Assembly: GCF_019042735.1 (NCBI RefSeq)
Contig: NZ_JAHQCR010000088.1
Span: 248,001 to 312,000, forward strand
DNA: 64,000 nt
Origin: Evansella alkalicola
GTDB lineage: Bacteria > Bacillota > Bacilli > Bacillales > Salisediminibacteriaceae
Reading direction: 5' to 3'
This document shows positions 44,639 to 52,473 of this stretch, piece after piece. The first letter of the stretch is position 1; every line of letters begins with the position of its first letter. A model generated the notes under the pieces. The model was not told the origin of the DNA. It saw only the letters and a program-made list of their open reading frames with translations, and made no database searches. A program made the position numbers and the translations under genes.

Positions 44639-45448
44639 ATGGAACAAGCTGAGATCCATCAATATTTGAAAGAGTTCTTTATAGAAAATGATAGTGAGAT
44701 AATAGAAGAAACTGATAGTCATCTACATGTGCAGTTGTCTATCGATATGGATAAAGCATTAATGAATCGACCATTTTACTGGCACTATATTGAAAATATG
44801 GGTGCAAAACCTAACCCTATGTCCTTAACATTAATAACTGATTCAAAGAAGGCTCCTGAGGATTTAAAAGGAGAAAAAATTCATTTTGGTTCTCCAAGGC
44901 TCCATCAAATTTTTAATACAGCCAAATCTTTAGGAAAGCACTCCCTTCTTTACGAAACCACGTCACCTCAAGGCTCAACGCAACCAATGAAGCCGTGGCT
45001 AGTACTTAATGGTAGTGTCTCTTATTGCTGTGATCACAAAAAGGACCACTTTTTCTCCATCGGCCTTAGCCTAATTACTGGCGAAGTAATTGAAGACTTT
45101 TATGACACGATTAAACACAAAAGTTTTCAAGAACAAATACCAAATTATTGTTTTACCATGACACCTATTATTAAGCCTGAATCTGGTATTGAACGGATTA
45201 GAAGGATGCTGATAGAAGATTTAGAGCAAAAAGATCATACATGGGCAGATGATGCGATCAAGCGTTGGAAGAAGGACGAGGAGCTACTCGAATCTTTTTA
45301 TGAAGGACAGGAAGAAGATCAAAGCGAAACCTATCAGTTTGAGAAGGAAGCAATAAAATCACAATATGAGCCTTCTATCCAAATTTCAATTATTAACGGT
45401 GGACTCTTTTACTTTGCTGAGCATCCTGCCGCTCAAACAATGAATTAA
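44639..45448 (+). CDS. YqhG family protein
   Basis: 269 aa, SD GAAAGGAG upstream of ATG 44639. No recognised catalytic domain; soluble and acidic (HLQLS-like central strands; IERIRRMLIEDLEQKDHTW). Always downstream of the YqhH helicase in Bacillaceae, so a shared DNA-related role is plausible. In B. subtilis sinI follows; here yqzE does. Confidence 0.88.
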   Translation: MEQAEIHQYLKEFFIENDSEIIEETDSHLHVQLSIDMDKALMNRPFYWHYIENMGAKPNPMSLTLITDSKKAPEDLKGEKIHFGSPRLHQIFNTAKSLGKHSLLYETTSPQGSTQPMKPWLVLNGSVSYCCDHKKDHFFSIGLSLITGEVIEDFYDTIKHKSFQEQIPNYCFTMTPIIKPESGIERIRRMLIEDLEQKDHTWADDAIKRWKKDEELLESFYEGQEEDQSETYQFEKEAIKSQYEPSIQISIINGGLFYFAEHPAAQTMN

Positions 45449-45484
45449 TTTAATCCTCCATCAAACAATTATAGAGCAAAGGGG

Positions 45485-45519
45485 AAAAACCGTACCGATA
45501 TCATTTCGGTACGGTTTTA
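45485..45519. terminator. Bidirectional terminator yqhG/yqzE
   Basis: AAACCGTACCGA/TCGGTACGGTTT perfect stem with a short loop, ending in TTTTATTAA on plus and TTTTTCCCC on minus. Confidence 0.85.
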
Positions 45520-45544
45520 TTAATTCGCCATTATGGTGAGTTAC

Positions 45545-45727
45545 TCATTTTTTAAACTGACGGAAAGTTTGGGATACGGCAAATGGAATTAAGCCAAATA
45601 GCCTGTAAGACCTTGGGGCACGATAAGCCTTCTTCTCCTCCCGTTTCGCTCTCCGCTCTTCCTTCGGCTGTTGTGCGTAAGTAACAAACTGCTGTGTCAT
45701 AAATTTAACATAGTCATTGGTTTTCAT
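45545..45727 (-). CDS. yqzE: YqzE family small protein
   Basis: 60 aa from ATG 45727 (SD AAGGTGAG); a GTG at 45736 is in frame but overlaps the SD. MKTNDYVKFMTQQFV start, then a basic KEERRAKREEKKAYR stretch and a hydrophobic end. It is the last gene of the comG transcript in B. subtilis; same place here. Function unknown. Confidence 0.88.
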   Translation of the reverse strand: MKTNDYVKFMTQQFVTYAQQPKEERRAKREEKKAYRAPRSYRLFGLIPFAVSQTFRQFKK

Positions 45728-45800
45728 CGTAAACACTCACCTTACTGCATACTACTATATCATATAGAATTACCAGAAATAGATAGACTTATACCTTGCC

Positions 45801-46205
45801 CTACTGCTCATAATTCCGACCTTCCGCCCAGCCAGTTATTTCCCCCGTCTCATGATGATGGAAAAACCGTCCTCTCCGTATTTTCCCCTTTGGAGTCGTG
45901 ACCTCAATAAAAATAAATTCTCCAGTTTCCTCTACTGTTATTTGAAACGTCGCCTTTCCAGTTTCATATTCAAACTTACCTGCAGATAAAAAGTCAACGG
46001 ACTGACTCTTCTTTATCACCATGATGTCATCGATTGCCGTTAGTAAAAGGTTATCAAACGTATTCCACTCCTGCTCCAATTCCATAAAACGTTTTTCACT
46101 TTCATACAATGATAAATAATGAAGAAAGATGCCCGATAAGAAAAATAATATAAAAATGGAAATTAATAATGCTACACCCTTTTGATTATTTACCTGCATC
46201 TCCAT
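45801..46205 (-). CDS. comGG: Competence protein ComGG
   Basis: 134 aa minor pseudopilin-like protein. N-terminal hydrophobic helix (residues ~9-28: GVALLISIFILFFLSGIF), then a soluble domain. It lacks a clear prepilin peptidase motif, as in B. subtilis. Overlaps comGF by 20 bp. Assigned mostly by operon position. Confidence 0.85.
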   Translation of the reverse strand: MEMQVNNQKGVALLISIFILFFLSGIFLHYLSLYESEKRFMELEQEWNTFDNLLLTAIDDIMVIKKSQSVDFLSAGKFEYETGKATFQITVEETGEFIFIEVTTPKGKIRRGRFFHHHETGEITGWAEGRNYEQ

Positions 46206-46689
46206 TCCCCCACCTACTATTGGGGTGAGTTAAAATCTTTGTATATATTCCTCCCCCTACCCCTGAAATTTTTATCACCACGCCATACCTTCTTACATCT
46301 ACCTCCATCCTCTTTACTCTTTGCAAAAAAACTTCATGTCCTTCGAGATCCACCCTTCTTCTAATTTTGTCTTGATATAATTCATATCGAATTGTCGCCC
46401 CGTCTTCTTCCCGTTCAAAAAATAAAATAGTATTACTATCATTTGTCCAGAATACTGGGCTTTTCCTAAAATCAAGTTGTAGCTGTGAAAAGAAAATGAC
46501 CATTTCTTCATGATGTAGCTTTTCTGTTTTCTCAACAGATGCAGTTGATATAAAAACCGGAAAGGTAGAAACGATAATCAAAAGTACCAAAATACTTACT
46601 AGCACTTCCAGTAATGTCATGCCTTGCTCATTTTTATGTAGTAGAAGTAAGCTTGGAATTCCCTTTACTCTCTTTTTCCTAGTAAGCAT
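46186..46689 (-). CDS. comGF: Competence protein ComGF
   Basis: 167 aa. Basic start, then EQGMTLLEVLVSILVLLIIV (type IV pilin-like helix with cleavage before M/T and conserved E). Soluble domain with FRKSPVFW and IRRRVDLEGHEVFLQRV. Minor pseudopilin of the transformation pilus. Overlaps comGE and comGG. Confidence 0.9.
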   Translation of the reverse strand: MLTRKKRVKGIPSLLLLHKNEQGMTLLEVLVSILVLLIIVSTFPVFISTASVEKTEKLHHEEMVIFFSQLQLDFRKSPVFWTNDSNTILFFEREEDGATIRYELYQDKIRRRVDLEGHEVFLQRVKRMEVDVRRYGVVIKISGVGGGIYTKILTHPNSRWGNGDAGK

Positions 46690-46991
46690 CTTTCATATTC
46701 CCTCCCATTCTTCCCCTCCCAATTTACACAGTACTTTCGATTATCACCTGCAACATAACGGTGGATTATATAGGTCGTATTTTGGTAATTGACTATCTCT
46801 ACTCCTTTCTCTTTTTGAAAGTCATACACGATTTGGTTTATTAATTCTTCCGCGTAACGTTCTTGCCTCACGGAAAACCGTTCCTGCTGTACAGTAATGA
46901 TTGCAGGGAGAAGTGTCCCTGCAACTACTGAAAAAATAAAGAGAGCAATGATCACCTCAATAAAGGAAAAGCCGTCAGAACTCCTGAACAT
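46665..46991 (-). CDS. comGE: Competence protein ComGE
   Basis: 108 aa. Pseudopilin-like N-helix SFIEVIIALFIFSVVAGTLLPAI with conserved E, short soluble domain. Minor pilin. Overlaps comGD and comGF. Confidence 0.88.
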   Translation of the reverse strand: MFRSSDGFSFIEVIIALFIFSVVAGTLLPAIITVQQERFSVRQERYAEELINQIVYDFQKEKGVEIVNYQNTTYIIHRYVAGDNRKYCVNWEGKNGREYERCLLGKRE

Positions 46992-47421
46992 AGAATCTCC
47001 CCCTCAAAAACTGAAAGACCAACATGTATGATCGACCCTTGTAGATAAAATTGATTGTACCTGAAGCCCATATCCGTCCGTTTGGAATGAACCTTATATT
47101 ACGAAAATCTAAAGTTCCACTAAAGACATTCATCCCTTTAGGCATTATTCTCTTTTCTATAATATTGGTTCCATCACGAATGGTGTACTCTCCAGCAGCT
47201 TGGTTAAAAAACACCCTTATTTGAAGTCCATCTGTCATGGAAAGCATTTGCGCTTCATACAAATCCTTCTCAAGTTGCTCAAAAAAGAATGCTGGTTGAT
47301 TATTCACTGTATCCCTTGTTAACAACGGAAAGGTGATGAGGAGGATCGTCGAAAGAAGTGACATAACTATAATAGTTTCTAAGAGAGTATAGCCCATTTG
47401 ATTAAACCTCTTATTCATCAC
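46975..47421 (-). CDS. comGD: Competence protein ComGD
   Basis: 148 aa. Prepilin-type N-terminus MGYTLLETIIVMSLLSTILLI cleaved before Y/T, then a GspH-like beta domain (GRIWASGTINF). Minor pseudopilin. Nine bases after comGC. Confidence 0.9.
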   Translation of the reverse strand: MMNKRFNQMGYTLLETIIVMSLLSTILLITFPLLTRDTVNNQPAFFFEQLEKDLYEAQMLSMTDGLQIRVFFNQAAGEYTIRDGTNIIEKRIMPKGMNVFSGTLDFRNIRFIPNGRIWASGTINFIYKGRSYMLVFQFLRGRFYVQEF

Positions 47422-47430
47422 ATCAATCTC

Positions 47431-47745
47431 CTAGTTATTTTTCTTCAAGCTTTCCAAAGTTAAATCTACATCAGATCCTGGGCAACTAATTCTATCCACA
47501 TAACCTTCGCTCATTAACTCCTCTAAGGAAACTAACTTTTTTCCTTTATCGATTTCATAAGCTGCAACTTGGGCCTTAATAAGTTCCTTCGTTGCCTCGC
47601 ACCCTTTCGTTTCTGCCATCTCTTGGTTTTTTGTGAGATTTGGAATTGCAATTAAGAGTAATATGGATATGATGACTAAGACAATCATCATTTCTATTAA
47701 AGTAAATCCCTTTTCCTTCTTGAAAAACTTCTTGATTCTATTCAC
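47431..47745 (-). CDS. comGC: Competence major pseudopilin ComGC
   Basis: 104 aa from GTG 47745 (SD AAAGGAG 8 nt away; a GTG at 47754 is too close). Class 3 signal peptide cleaved by ComC at KKEKG/FTLIEMM. Two Cys (KGCEATK, RISCPGSD) form the intramolecular disulfide known in B. subtilis. It is the pilus subunit that binds DNA for uptake. 360 bp separate it from comGB, which is unusual. Confidence 0.93.
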   Translation of the reverse strand: MNRIKKFFKKEKGFTLIEMMIVLVIISILLLIAIPNLTKNQEMAETKGCEATKELIKAQVAAYEIDKGKKLVSLEELMSEGYVDRISCPGSDVDLTLESLKKNN

Positions 47746-47825
47746 TTCAACCACTCCTTTATTTTGATATTTTTATTGATAATTCTTACACCACAGCTTT
47801 CTAGTGTTATAAAAATGAAAAAATA

Positions 47826-47855
47826 GTGTCATATCTTTGTGAATTTCGTTATAAT
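47826..47855 (+). promoter_or_regulatory. Promoter of the small gene inside comG
   Basis: TATAAT at 47850-47855 with GTGTCA 18 bp upstream (47826-47831, 4 of 6 of TTGACA). Confidence 0.45.
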
Positions 47856-47899
47856 GATGTTATGTACTCTACATAGAAGTCTCTTAAGGAGGAATGTTG

Positions 47900-48049
47900 T
47901 TGGTAGATCAGCAGCTTTATAAACTACTGAAAGATGAATTCTACGAAGGGTTAGGTAGAGACCTTACCAGTGAAGAGCACTATTTATTGCGCTGGATCAG
48001 TTACAAACAAATAAGCCAGCAAGGAATAACGGTAGAATCAGACAATTAA
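47900..48049 (+). CDS. 49-aa protein encoded opposite to comG, between comGB and comGC
   Basis: TTG start at 47900, 7 nt after SD AAGGAGG (ATG at 47894 is only 1 nt away). Sequence VDQQLYKLLKDEFYEGLGRD, then LTSEEHYLLRWISYKQISQQ, helical and soluble. It has its own promoter-like site and terminator, so it is a separate cassette pointing against the operon. Family unknown. Convergent transcription could dampen comG readthrough. Confidence 0.6.
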   Translation: MVDQQLYKLLKDEFYEGLGRDLTSEEHYLLRWISYKQISQQGITVESDN

Positions 48050-48068
48050 ACACCAATTATGTTATTCC

Positions 48069-48100
48069 ACTCCCCATGCAATGAGGGGAGTTTTCTTTTT
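48069..48100 (+). terminator. Terminator of the small gene inside comG
   Basis: CTCCCC/GGGGAG stem, 9-nt loop, then TTTTCTTTTTG on plus. Confidence 0.8.
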
Positions 48101-48104
48101 GTTT

Positions 48105-49130
48105 TTACCAACCGTCTACGATATTAAAGATTGGTAGCATCATTGATAGAAACAACACCATGACTATAAATCCAATTCCACCTATTAACACTGGTTGAGA
48201 AACTGAGAGTAATTTCTGAAGCTTCTCGTAAAAACGATTGAATAATATGTTTGAAAACCTTTCTAATTCTTTCCCAACACTGCCTTTCGCCTCACCAAAA
48301 GCAATGACTGAAGCTAGCTGCACTTCATAATAAGGACGATTTCGGATGCTCTCTGACAAAAGGAAACCATTCCTTAGGTCGTTAGAGATTGCATCTGCTT
48401 CATTTTGAAAGAATGATATTTGGGAGTGCTCCTTTAATATTAGTAATGATTGATGGAGAGAAAAACCGTTTTCTAATAACGGAGCTAATTGTGAGGCAAA
48501 ATAGTAGGTTAAGAATGACTTAGTAACAGAGCGTAAAATTGGTAGTTTTAACAGTAACGTCAATTGTTCATTTAAAGTTTTACGTCGAAACCAGATGATT
48601 ACACCTAAGACTATGGTGAAAATTAACAATAGGACTGGTAGCTGAAAAAAAGATAATAATGAAACAACCAGCTTTGTCAGCCACGGTAAGTCCTGTCCCA
48701 TAGAATCAAAAAACATAGTAAAATGTGGAAAAACTCCTTCTGACATAATCCCAATCATAATTAGTAAACCAAAAAACAAAAAGATAGGGTAACTTAGCAT
48801 TTTGCGTCCTTTTTGTGACAACTCATATTTTTTCTTTAGTATTAAAGCCCCCTGGATCAACCCCTCTCTTAAATCCCCATACTTGTCAGCAAGAAATATG
48901 CAATTTATTACCTCTTTAGAAAATCCACCTTCCCTTAAAGGATAAATAAATTCTTCTCCTGACTGAAGGGCATCATATACTGATTCACACCACCTCCTCC
49001 CTGATTCTGTCTCGAATTCCTTTAACATCAATAATGAATAAGAAAGACTATATCCTTCTGATAATAAAGAATGAAGCCTTTCTAGCCATTCGCATCGCTC
49101 CATATCATTTCGAAACGGCTTTTTTCTCAC
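48105..49130 (-). CDS. comGB: Competence type II secretion platform ComGB
   Basis: 341 aa, GspF/PilC family: two T2SF domains (residues ~8-125 and ~200-325) with three transmembrane helices. LLENGFSLHQSLLILKE and IAFGEAKGSVGKELERF are the family signatures. Inner-membrane platform for the pilus ATPase. Overlaps comGA by 4 bp. Confidence 0.94.
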   Translation of the reverse strand: MRKKPFRNDMERCEWLERLHSLLSEGYSLSYSLLMLKEFETESGRRWCESVYDALQSGEEFIYPLREGGFSKEVINCIFLADKYGDLREGLIQGALILKKKYELSQKGRKMLSYPIFLFFGLLIMIGIMSEGVFPHFTMFFDSMGQDLPWLTKLVVSLLSFFQLPVLLLIFTIVLGVIIWFRRKTLNEQLTLLLKLPILRSVTKSFLTYYFASQLAPLLENGFSLHQSLLILKEHSQISFFQNEADAISNDLRNGFLLSESIRNRPYYEVQLASVIAFGEAKGSVGKELERFSNILFNRFYEKLQKLLSVSQPVLIGGIGFIVMVLFLSMMLPIFNIVDGW

Positions 49131-50185
49131 TTAAGATCAACTCCTCCCTTATCGCCAGAAGTTAAGTATCCAAGGATTATTCCTTTTGCCATTACCCTTG
49201 ATAGTGTAACTACTTTCGCTGTAATTGGGGCTCCTGTTTTTAAACTATTAATAACTGATTTTAACTGAGTACCTGTTAAGATTTCATATATTGCTCCCCT
49301 CCTCCTGTCCCGATATTTTCTGCAATGATGCTGACAGGAATCTCCGCAGTATGGGCAAGTAATGTCCACTAGTTGCTGCGCTACCACAGCCCTAACGGTT
49401 TCTTCAATATCAACTGACTTTATCCCCAGTTCCTGTAGTCTTTTTACAGCTCCCACCGTTGAACTCGAGTGCAGCGTTGATAGTACGAGGTGTCCTGTCA
49501 TTGCTGATCGAACAGCTAACTGGGCAGTCTCATGATCTCGAATTTCACCAATCATGATGACATCAGGATCGTGCCTCAATAAGCTCTTTAAACCATAAGC
49601 ATAGGTCAGTCCTGCCCGTTCGTTAATTTCCATTTGTAAAAATTGTTCATGCTTCTGTTCAATGGGATCTTCTATTGTAATAATGTTTCTTTTCATCATA
49701 TGGAAGCTGTTTTGGAGTAAAGAATAGATAGTAGTGGTTTTACCTGAACCTGTGGGACCGCAAATAACGATCAATCCATGTGGCATTTTCATAATATCTA
49801 ATAAACGTTGAGATTGTTTCGGAAAGAGTGCTAACTGCTCTAAAGTTTGATGATTATCATACGGGAAGATTCGAATAACTAAAGTCTCGTGAAATGAGGA
49901 GGGAAAGGTAGATAAGCGAATGGCGTATTTGCGATTGACCAGAGGAATTTCAAAGGAGCTATTTTGTGGTTTTCGCCTTTCACCCACATCCATTCCGGAT
50001 ATGAATTTTAAATGTCCAATTATTTTTAAGATTGAATGGTTCGTTAACGATTCCATCTCCAATAACTGACCGTCGACACGGAAACGGATAGAGCCTTTTT
50101 TCTCCATTGGAACAAAATGAATATCAGAGGCGCGGAAGTTCACTGCCCTATGAAGAATATCTTTTAATTTTTTTTCAACGTCCAA
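49127..50185 (-). CDS. comGA: Competence ATPase ComGA
   Basis: 352 aa GspE/PilB family. Walker A GPTGSGKTTT (residues ~142-151), Asp box, Walker B RHDPDVIMIGEIRDHETAQLA, His box TGHLVLSTLHS. Cys motif CPYCGDSCQHHC near the C-terminus may bind zinc. It drives pilus extension. First gene of the operon; ComK box not seen by eye in the upstream gap. Confidence 0.95.
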   Translation of the reverse strand: MDVEKKLKDILHRAVNFRASDIHFVPMEKKGSIRFRVDGQLLEMESLTNHSILKIIGHLKFISGMDVGERRKPQNSSFEIPLVNRKYAIRLSTFPSSFHETLVIRIFPYDNHQTLEQLALFPKQSQRLLDIMKMPHGLIVICGPTGSGKTTTIYSLLQNSFHMMKRNIITIEDPIEQKHEQFLQMEINERAGLTYAYGLKSLLRHDPDVIMIGEIRDHETAQLAVRSAMTGHLVLSTLHSSSTVGAVKRLQELGIKSVDIEETVRAVVAQQLVDITCPYCGDSCQHHCRKYRDRRRGAIYEILTGTQLKSVINSLKTGAPITAKVVTLSRVMAKGIILGYLTSGDKGGVDLK

Positions 50186-50314
50186 CTATACCACCTGCTT
50201 TCTTTTTTATTTACAGCAGTTAATTCGACATTGTTTGTGGTTCTTCCTTCTTTTTTTTAAAAAAATATTGTATATTTTTTAACATTGTGTGACACCTTAA
50301 TAAATGTAATGTAA

Positions 50315-50388
50315 TGGGATGTAGCCAAGTGGTAAGGCACCGGGCTTTGACTCCGTGATCGTAGGTTCGAATCCTGCCATCCCAGCCA
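50315..50388 (+). tRNA. tRNA-Gln (TTG)
   Basis: Acceptor TGGGATG pairs with CATCCCA, D arm GCC...GGC, anticodon loop CTTTGAC (anticodon TTG), T arm with GGTTCGAATCC, encoded CCA. Single isolated tRNA between comGA and ytxH. Confidence 0.96.
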
Positions 50389-50399
50389 TACATAAAGGA

Positions 50400-50440
50400 G
50401 CCTCAAAAGGAAGCTATGTTGCCCTTTTGAGGCTTTTTTT
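50400..50440 (+). terminator. Terminator after tRNA-Gln
   Basis: GCCTCAAAAGG/CCTTTTGAGGC 11-bp stem followed by TTTTTTT. The minus side precedes the ytxH stop region at a distance, so it mostly serves the tRNA. Confidence 0.88.
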
Positions 50441-50467
50441 ATGTTATTGTGAAAATTAATTAACCTT

Positions 50468-50914
50468 CTACTTATTTGCCCTAAATTCTTCAACGTCTTC
50501 CTTTAGTTTATCTTTTGTCTCTTCAATTTCCTTAACTACCTTCGCTGCTAATTGTTTACCTTCATCTTTCTCTGTATCAACAATATCCTTCACTTCTTCT
50601 AAGATTTCTTGACTAGAATTACTAGCTTTCTCCCCCACAGACTCAGCATTATCCTTGAGGCGCTCCCACTGATCCTTTGCGACCTGGGTCCACTCCGCAG
50701 ATTTTTCCTTTGCCAATTGGCTATATTCCGTGCCTTTTTCCTTTGCAGCATGAGTCAATTCAAGAGTTTTTTCCTTTGTAGATGTCGCTTTCTGATTAAT
50801 GTCTGAGCGAAGTTCTTTCCCTGACTTAGGTGCAAGCAACATGGCAGATGTTGCCCCTATTACTGCCCCTATTAATCCACCAATTAAGAAATCTTTCGTA
50901 TCCATTTTACTCAT
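50468..50914 (-). CDS. YtxH domain-containing protein
   Basis: 148 aa. N-terminal Gly-rich transmembrane segment (FLIGGLIGAVIGATSAMLLAPKSGKELR, the YtxH signature), then a long charged amphipathic coil (residues ~40-145) like apolipoprotein/LEA repeats. General-stress-type membrane-anchored protein; function unknown. Confidence 0.88.
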   Translation of the reverse strand: MSKMDTKDFLIGGLIGAVIGATSAMLLAPKSGKELRSDINQKATSTKEKTLELTHAAKEKGTEYSQLAKEKSAEWTQVAKDQWERLKDNAESVGEKASNSSQEILEEVKDIVDTEKDEGKQLAAKVVKEIEETKDKLKEDVEEFRANK

Positions 50915-51162
50915 AACACATTACCTCCTAAAAATATTTTTCCGTTTTCTTAGCTTGTCCACCCTATTCCCTCTCTCTACTTCCTAATAAACCACTTTTT
51001 CAACAATAAAATAGTGATAAAATAAAATGTTCACAAAATTGTGCGGGACCAGGTCCCCCTTGGTATTACTGCAATTAAGTAGGTTTACCTCTTTTTTATA
51101 TTGAAAATGCAATTTATTTCTATGAATTCCTATACTATAATGATGGTAGCTTATCGTGGGGA

Positions 51163-51879
51163 GTGATCATGATGGAACAACAAACATTAAAAATAACTGG
51201 AGTATTATCTGACCCAACTAGATTTTCAATTTATCAGTATGTGGCCAAACAGCATAGAGATGTTACAGTACAGGAAATCGCTGACACATTTAAAATTCAT
51301 GCAAATGTCGCACGACTTCACCTGACTAAACTTGAGGATGTCAACATGCTCGTATCAGATACGAAGAAGACAGGTAAGGGTGGGAGACCAAGCCGCTACT
51401 ACAACATCTCAAATGAAGTAGTTAGTCTACAGTTCCCATATCGAGATTATCAGCGTTTATCAGAAATTGCAATTAAAACGCTCGCTTCTTTAGGTCCAGC
51501 TGGTGAAAAAGGATTAGTAGAAACTGGTGAAACATTCGGGCGTGAATCTGCAAAGGAATTCGTAGGTTCATTGGATCAAAATTTAGATCAGTTATCTACA
51601 AAGGAAAAAGTTAAATTCATTGAAAAAATCGCAATAAACCAAGGCTTAAATCCTGAGATCCACTATGATGAAGAAAGAAACGAGATTACTTTTAGAATCT
51701 TCAACTGCACTTATAAAGAGCTTGTTGAAAACAACCGAGCAATCTGTGGCATGCATCATGCATTAATAAACGGTATTATTAATTATTTCTTTGAAGGGGT
51801 TAAATTAAAGCAAGAATCAAGCATGTTTGATAAACATGAATTAGCTTGTACGTATACGACTGCCGTTTTAACACCTTAA
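51163..51879 (+). CDS. Winged-helix regulator with SufR-like cysteines
   Basis: 238 aa. The frame begins MMEQQ; SD GGGGAG at 51158-51163 favours the second ATG at 51172. ArsR-type winged helix (residues ~8-70: LKITGVLSDPTRFSIYQYVA; VQEIADTFKIHANVARLHLTKL). C-terminal region has FNC-12 residues-C (RAICGMHH) and a third Cys 33 residues later (ELACTY). SufR binds an Fe-S cluster with C-X12-C spacing, so a redox or Fe-S sensor is plausible (inference). It is followed by yqgY. A TATAAT lies at 51136-51141. Confidence 0.78.
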   Translation: MIMMEQQTLKITGVLSDPTRFSIYQYVAKQHRDVTVQEIADTFKIHANVARLHLTKLEDVNMLVSDTKKTGKGGRPSRYYNISNEVVSLQFPYRDYQRLSEIAIKTLASLGPAGEKGLVETGETFGRESAKEFVGSLDQNLDQLSTKEKVKFIEKIAINQGLNPEIHYDEERNEITFRIFNCTYKELVENNRAICGMHHALINGIINYFFEGVKLKQESSMFDKHELACTYTTAVLTP

Positions 51880-52001
51880 TCAAAGCATATGAATGATATG
51901 TATTGATCATTCATATAATAAAGATGCGAATAATAGAATGCTATATGCACTTTCTATTATATACAAGCTACTTTTATTTAACACTTGATGAATCTTTATC
52001 T

Positions 52002-52062
52002 TTGCAAACAACTGCATTTCGTTTTATAATAAAGTGAACATTTTGTGACATGAAATGCAGTT
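52002..52062 (+). promoter_or_regulatory. yqgY promoter framed by an 11-bp inverted repeat
   Basis: TTGCAA (52002-52007), 17 bp, TATAAT (52025-52030). AACTGCATTTC (52010-52020) and GAAATGCAGTT (52052-52062) are a perfect inverted repeat: the left arm lies in the spacer, the right in the 5' UTR. It could be an operator pair or a leader hairpin overlapping initiation. Confidence 0.6.
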
Positions 52063-52083
52063 ACATAAAAGGAGGGAAGCTTC

Positions 52084-52326
52084 GTGGATCGTATGTTCCG
52101 TGTTTGCGGCTTCTGGACTGGTATGATGGCCATTTTATTTATGGTAGGTAACATGCATGAAATGGCGATTTTATTCTTCGGTCAGACTGGTGCCTTCGTT
52201 GCACTTAGCTACTTAAAGCTAACCGAAAGAGCCTACATGTATATTTTTGGTGCCTACTTAACTTTATTCTTTGTTGGATTTACTTTTTATTCAACATTCA
52301 TCTTAGAACCAGGTATCGGCCATTAA
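52084..52326 (+). CDS. YqgY family membrane protein (DUF2626)
   Basis: 80 aa, GTG start 52084 with SD AAAAGGAGGG. Three transmembrane segments nearly fill it (VCGFWTGMMAILFMVGNM; AILFFGQTGAFVALSYL; YIFGAYLTLFFVGFTFYSTF). Conserved single-gene unit in Bacillus; function unknown. Confidence 0.88.
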   Translation: MDRMFRVCGFWTGMMAILFMVGNMHEMAILFFGQTGAFVALSYLKLTERAYMYIFGAYLTLFFVGFTFYSTFILEPGIGH

Positions 52327-52332
52327 AACAAA

Positions 52333-52363
52333 GCCCCCGCATGCTATCATGCAGGGGTTTTTG
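52333..52363 (+). terminator. Terminator after yqgY
   Basis: CCCC-GCATG/CATGC-GGGG hairpin followed by TTTTTG. Confidence 0.85.
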
Positions 52364-52473
52364 TTTTAGGCTACCTTGAAAATAGACATGATAATGTAAT
52401 TAAATTTGCTTCAGGCTACTCACTCAACCGCCGGCTGGAGTAACTCCTCGACTTATTGACATGCAGGTACAAA

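Noticed and set aside
50257..50493. 78-aa minus-strand frame over tRNA-Gln
   Set aside because: It is the antisense of the tRNA gene (GWQDSNLRSRSQSPVPY is a familiar false product).
51040..51060. Palindrome GGGACCAGGTCCC in the ytxH-regulator gap
   Set aside because: Short isolated dyad; a motif common in intergenic Bacillus DNA with no clear role here.
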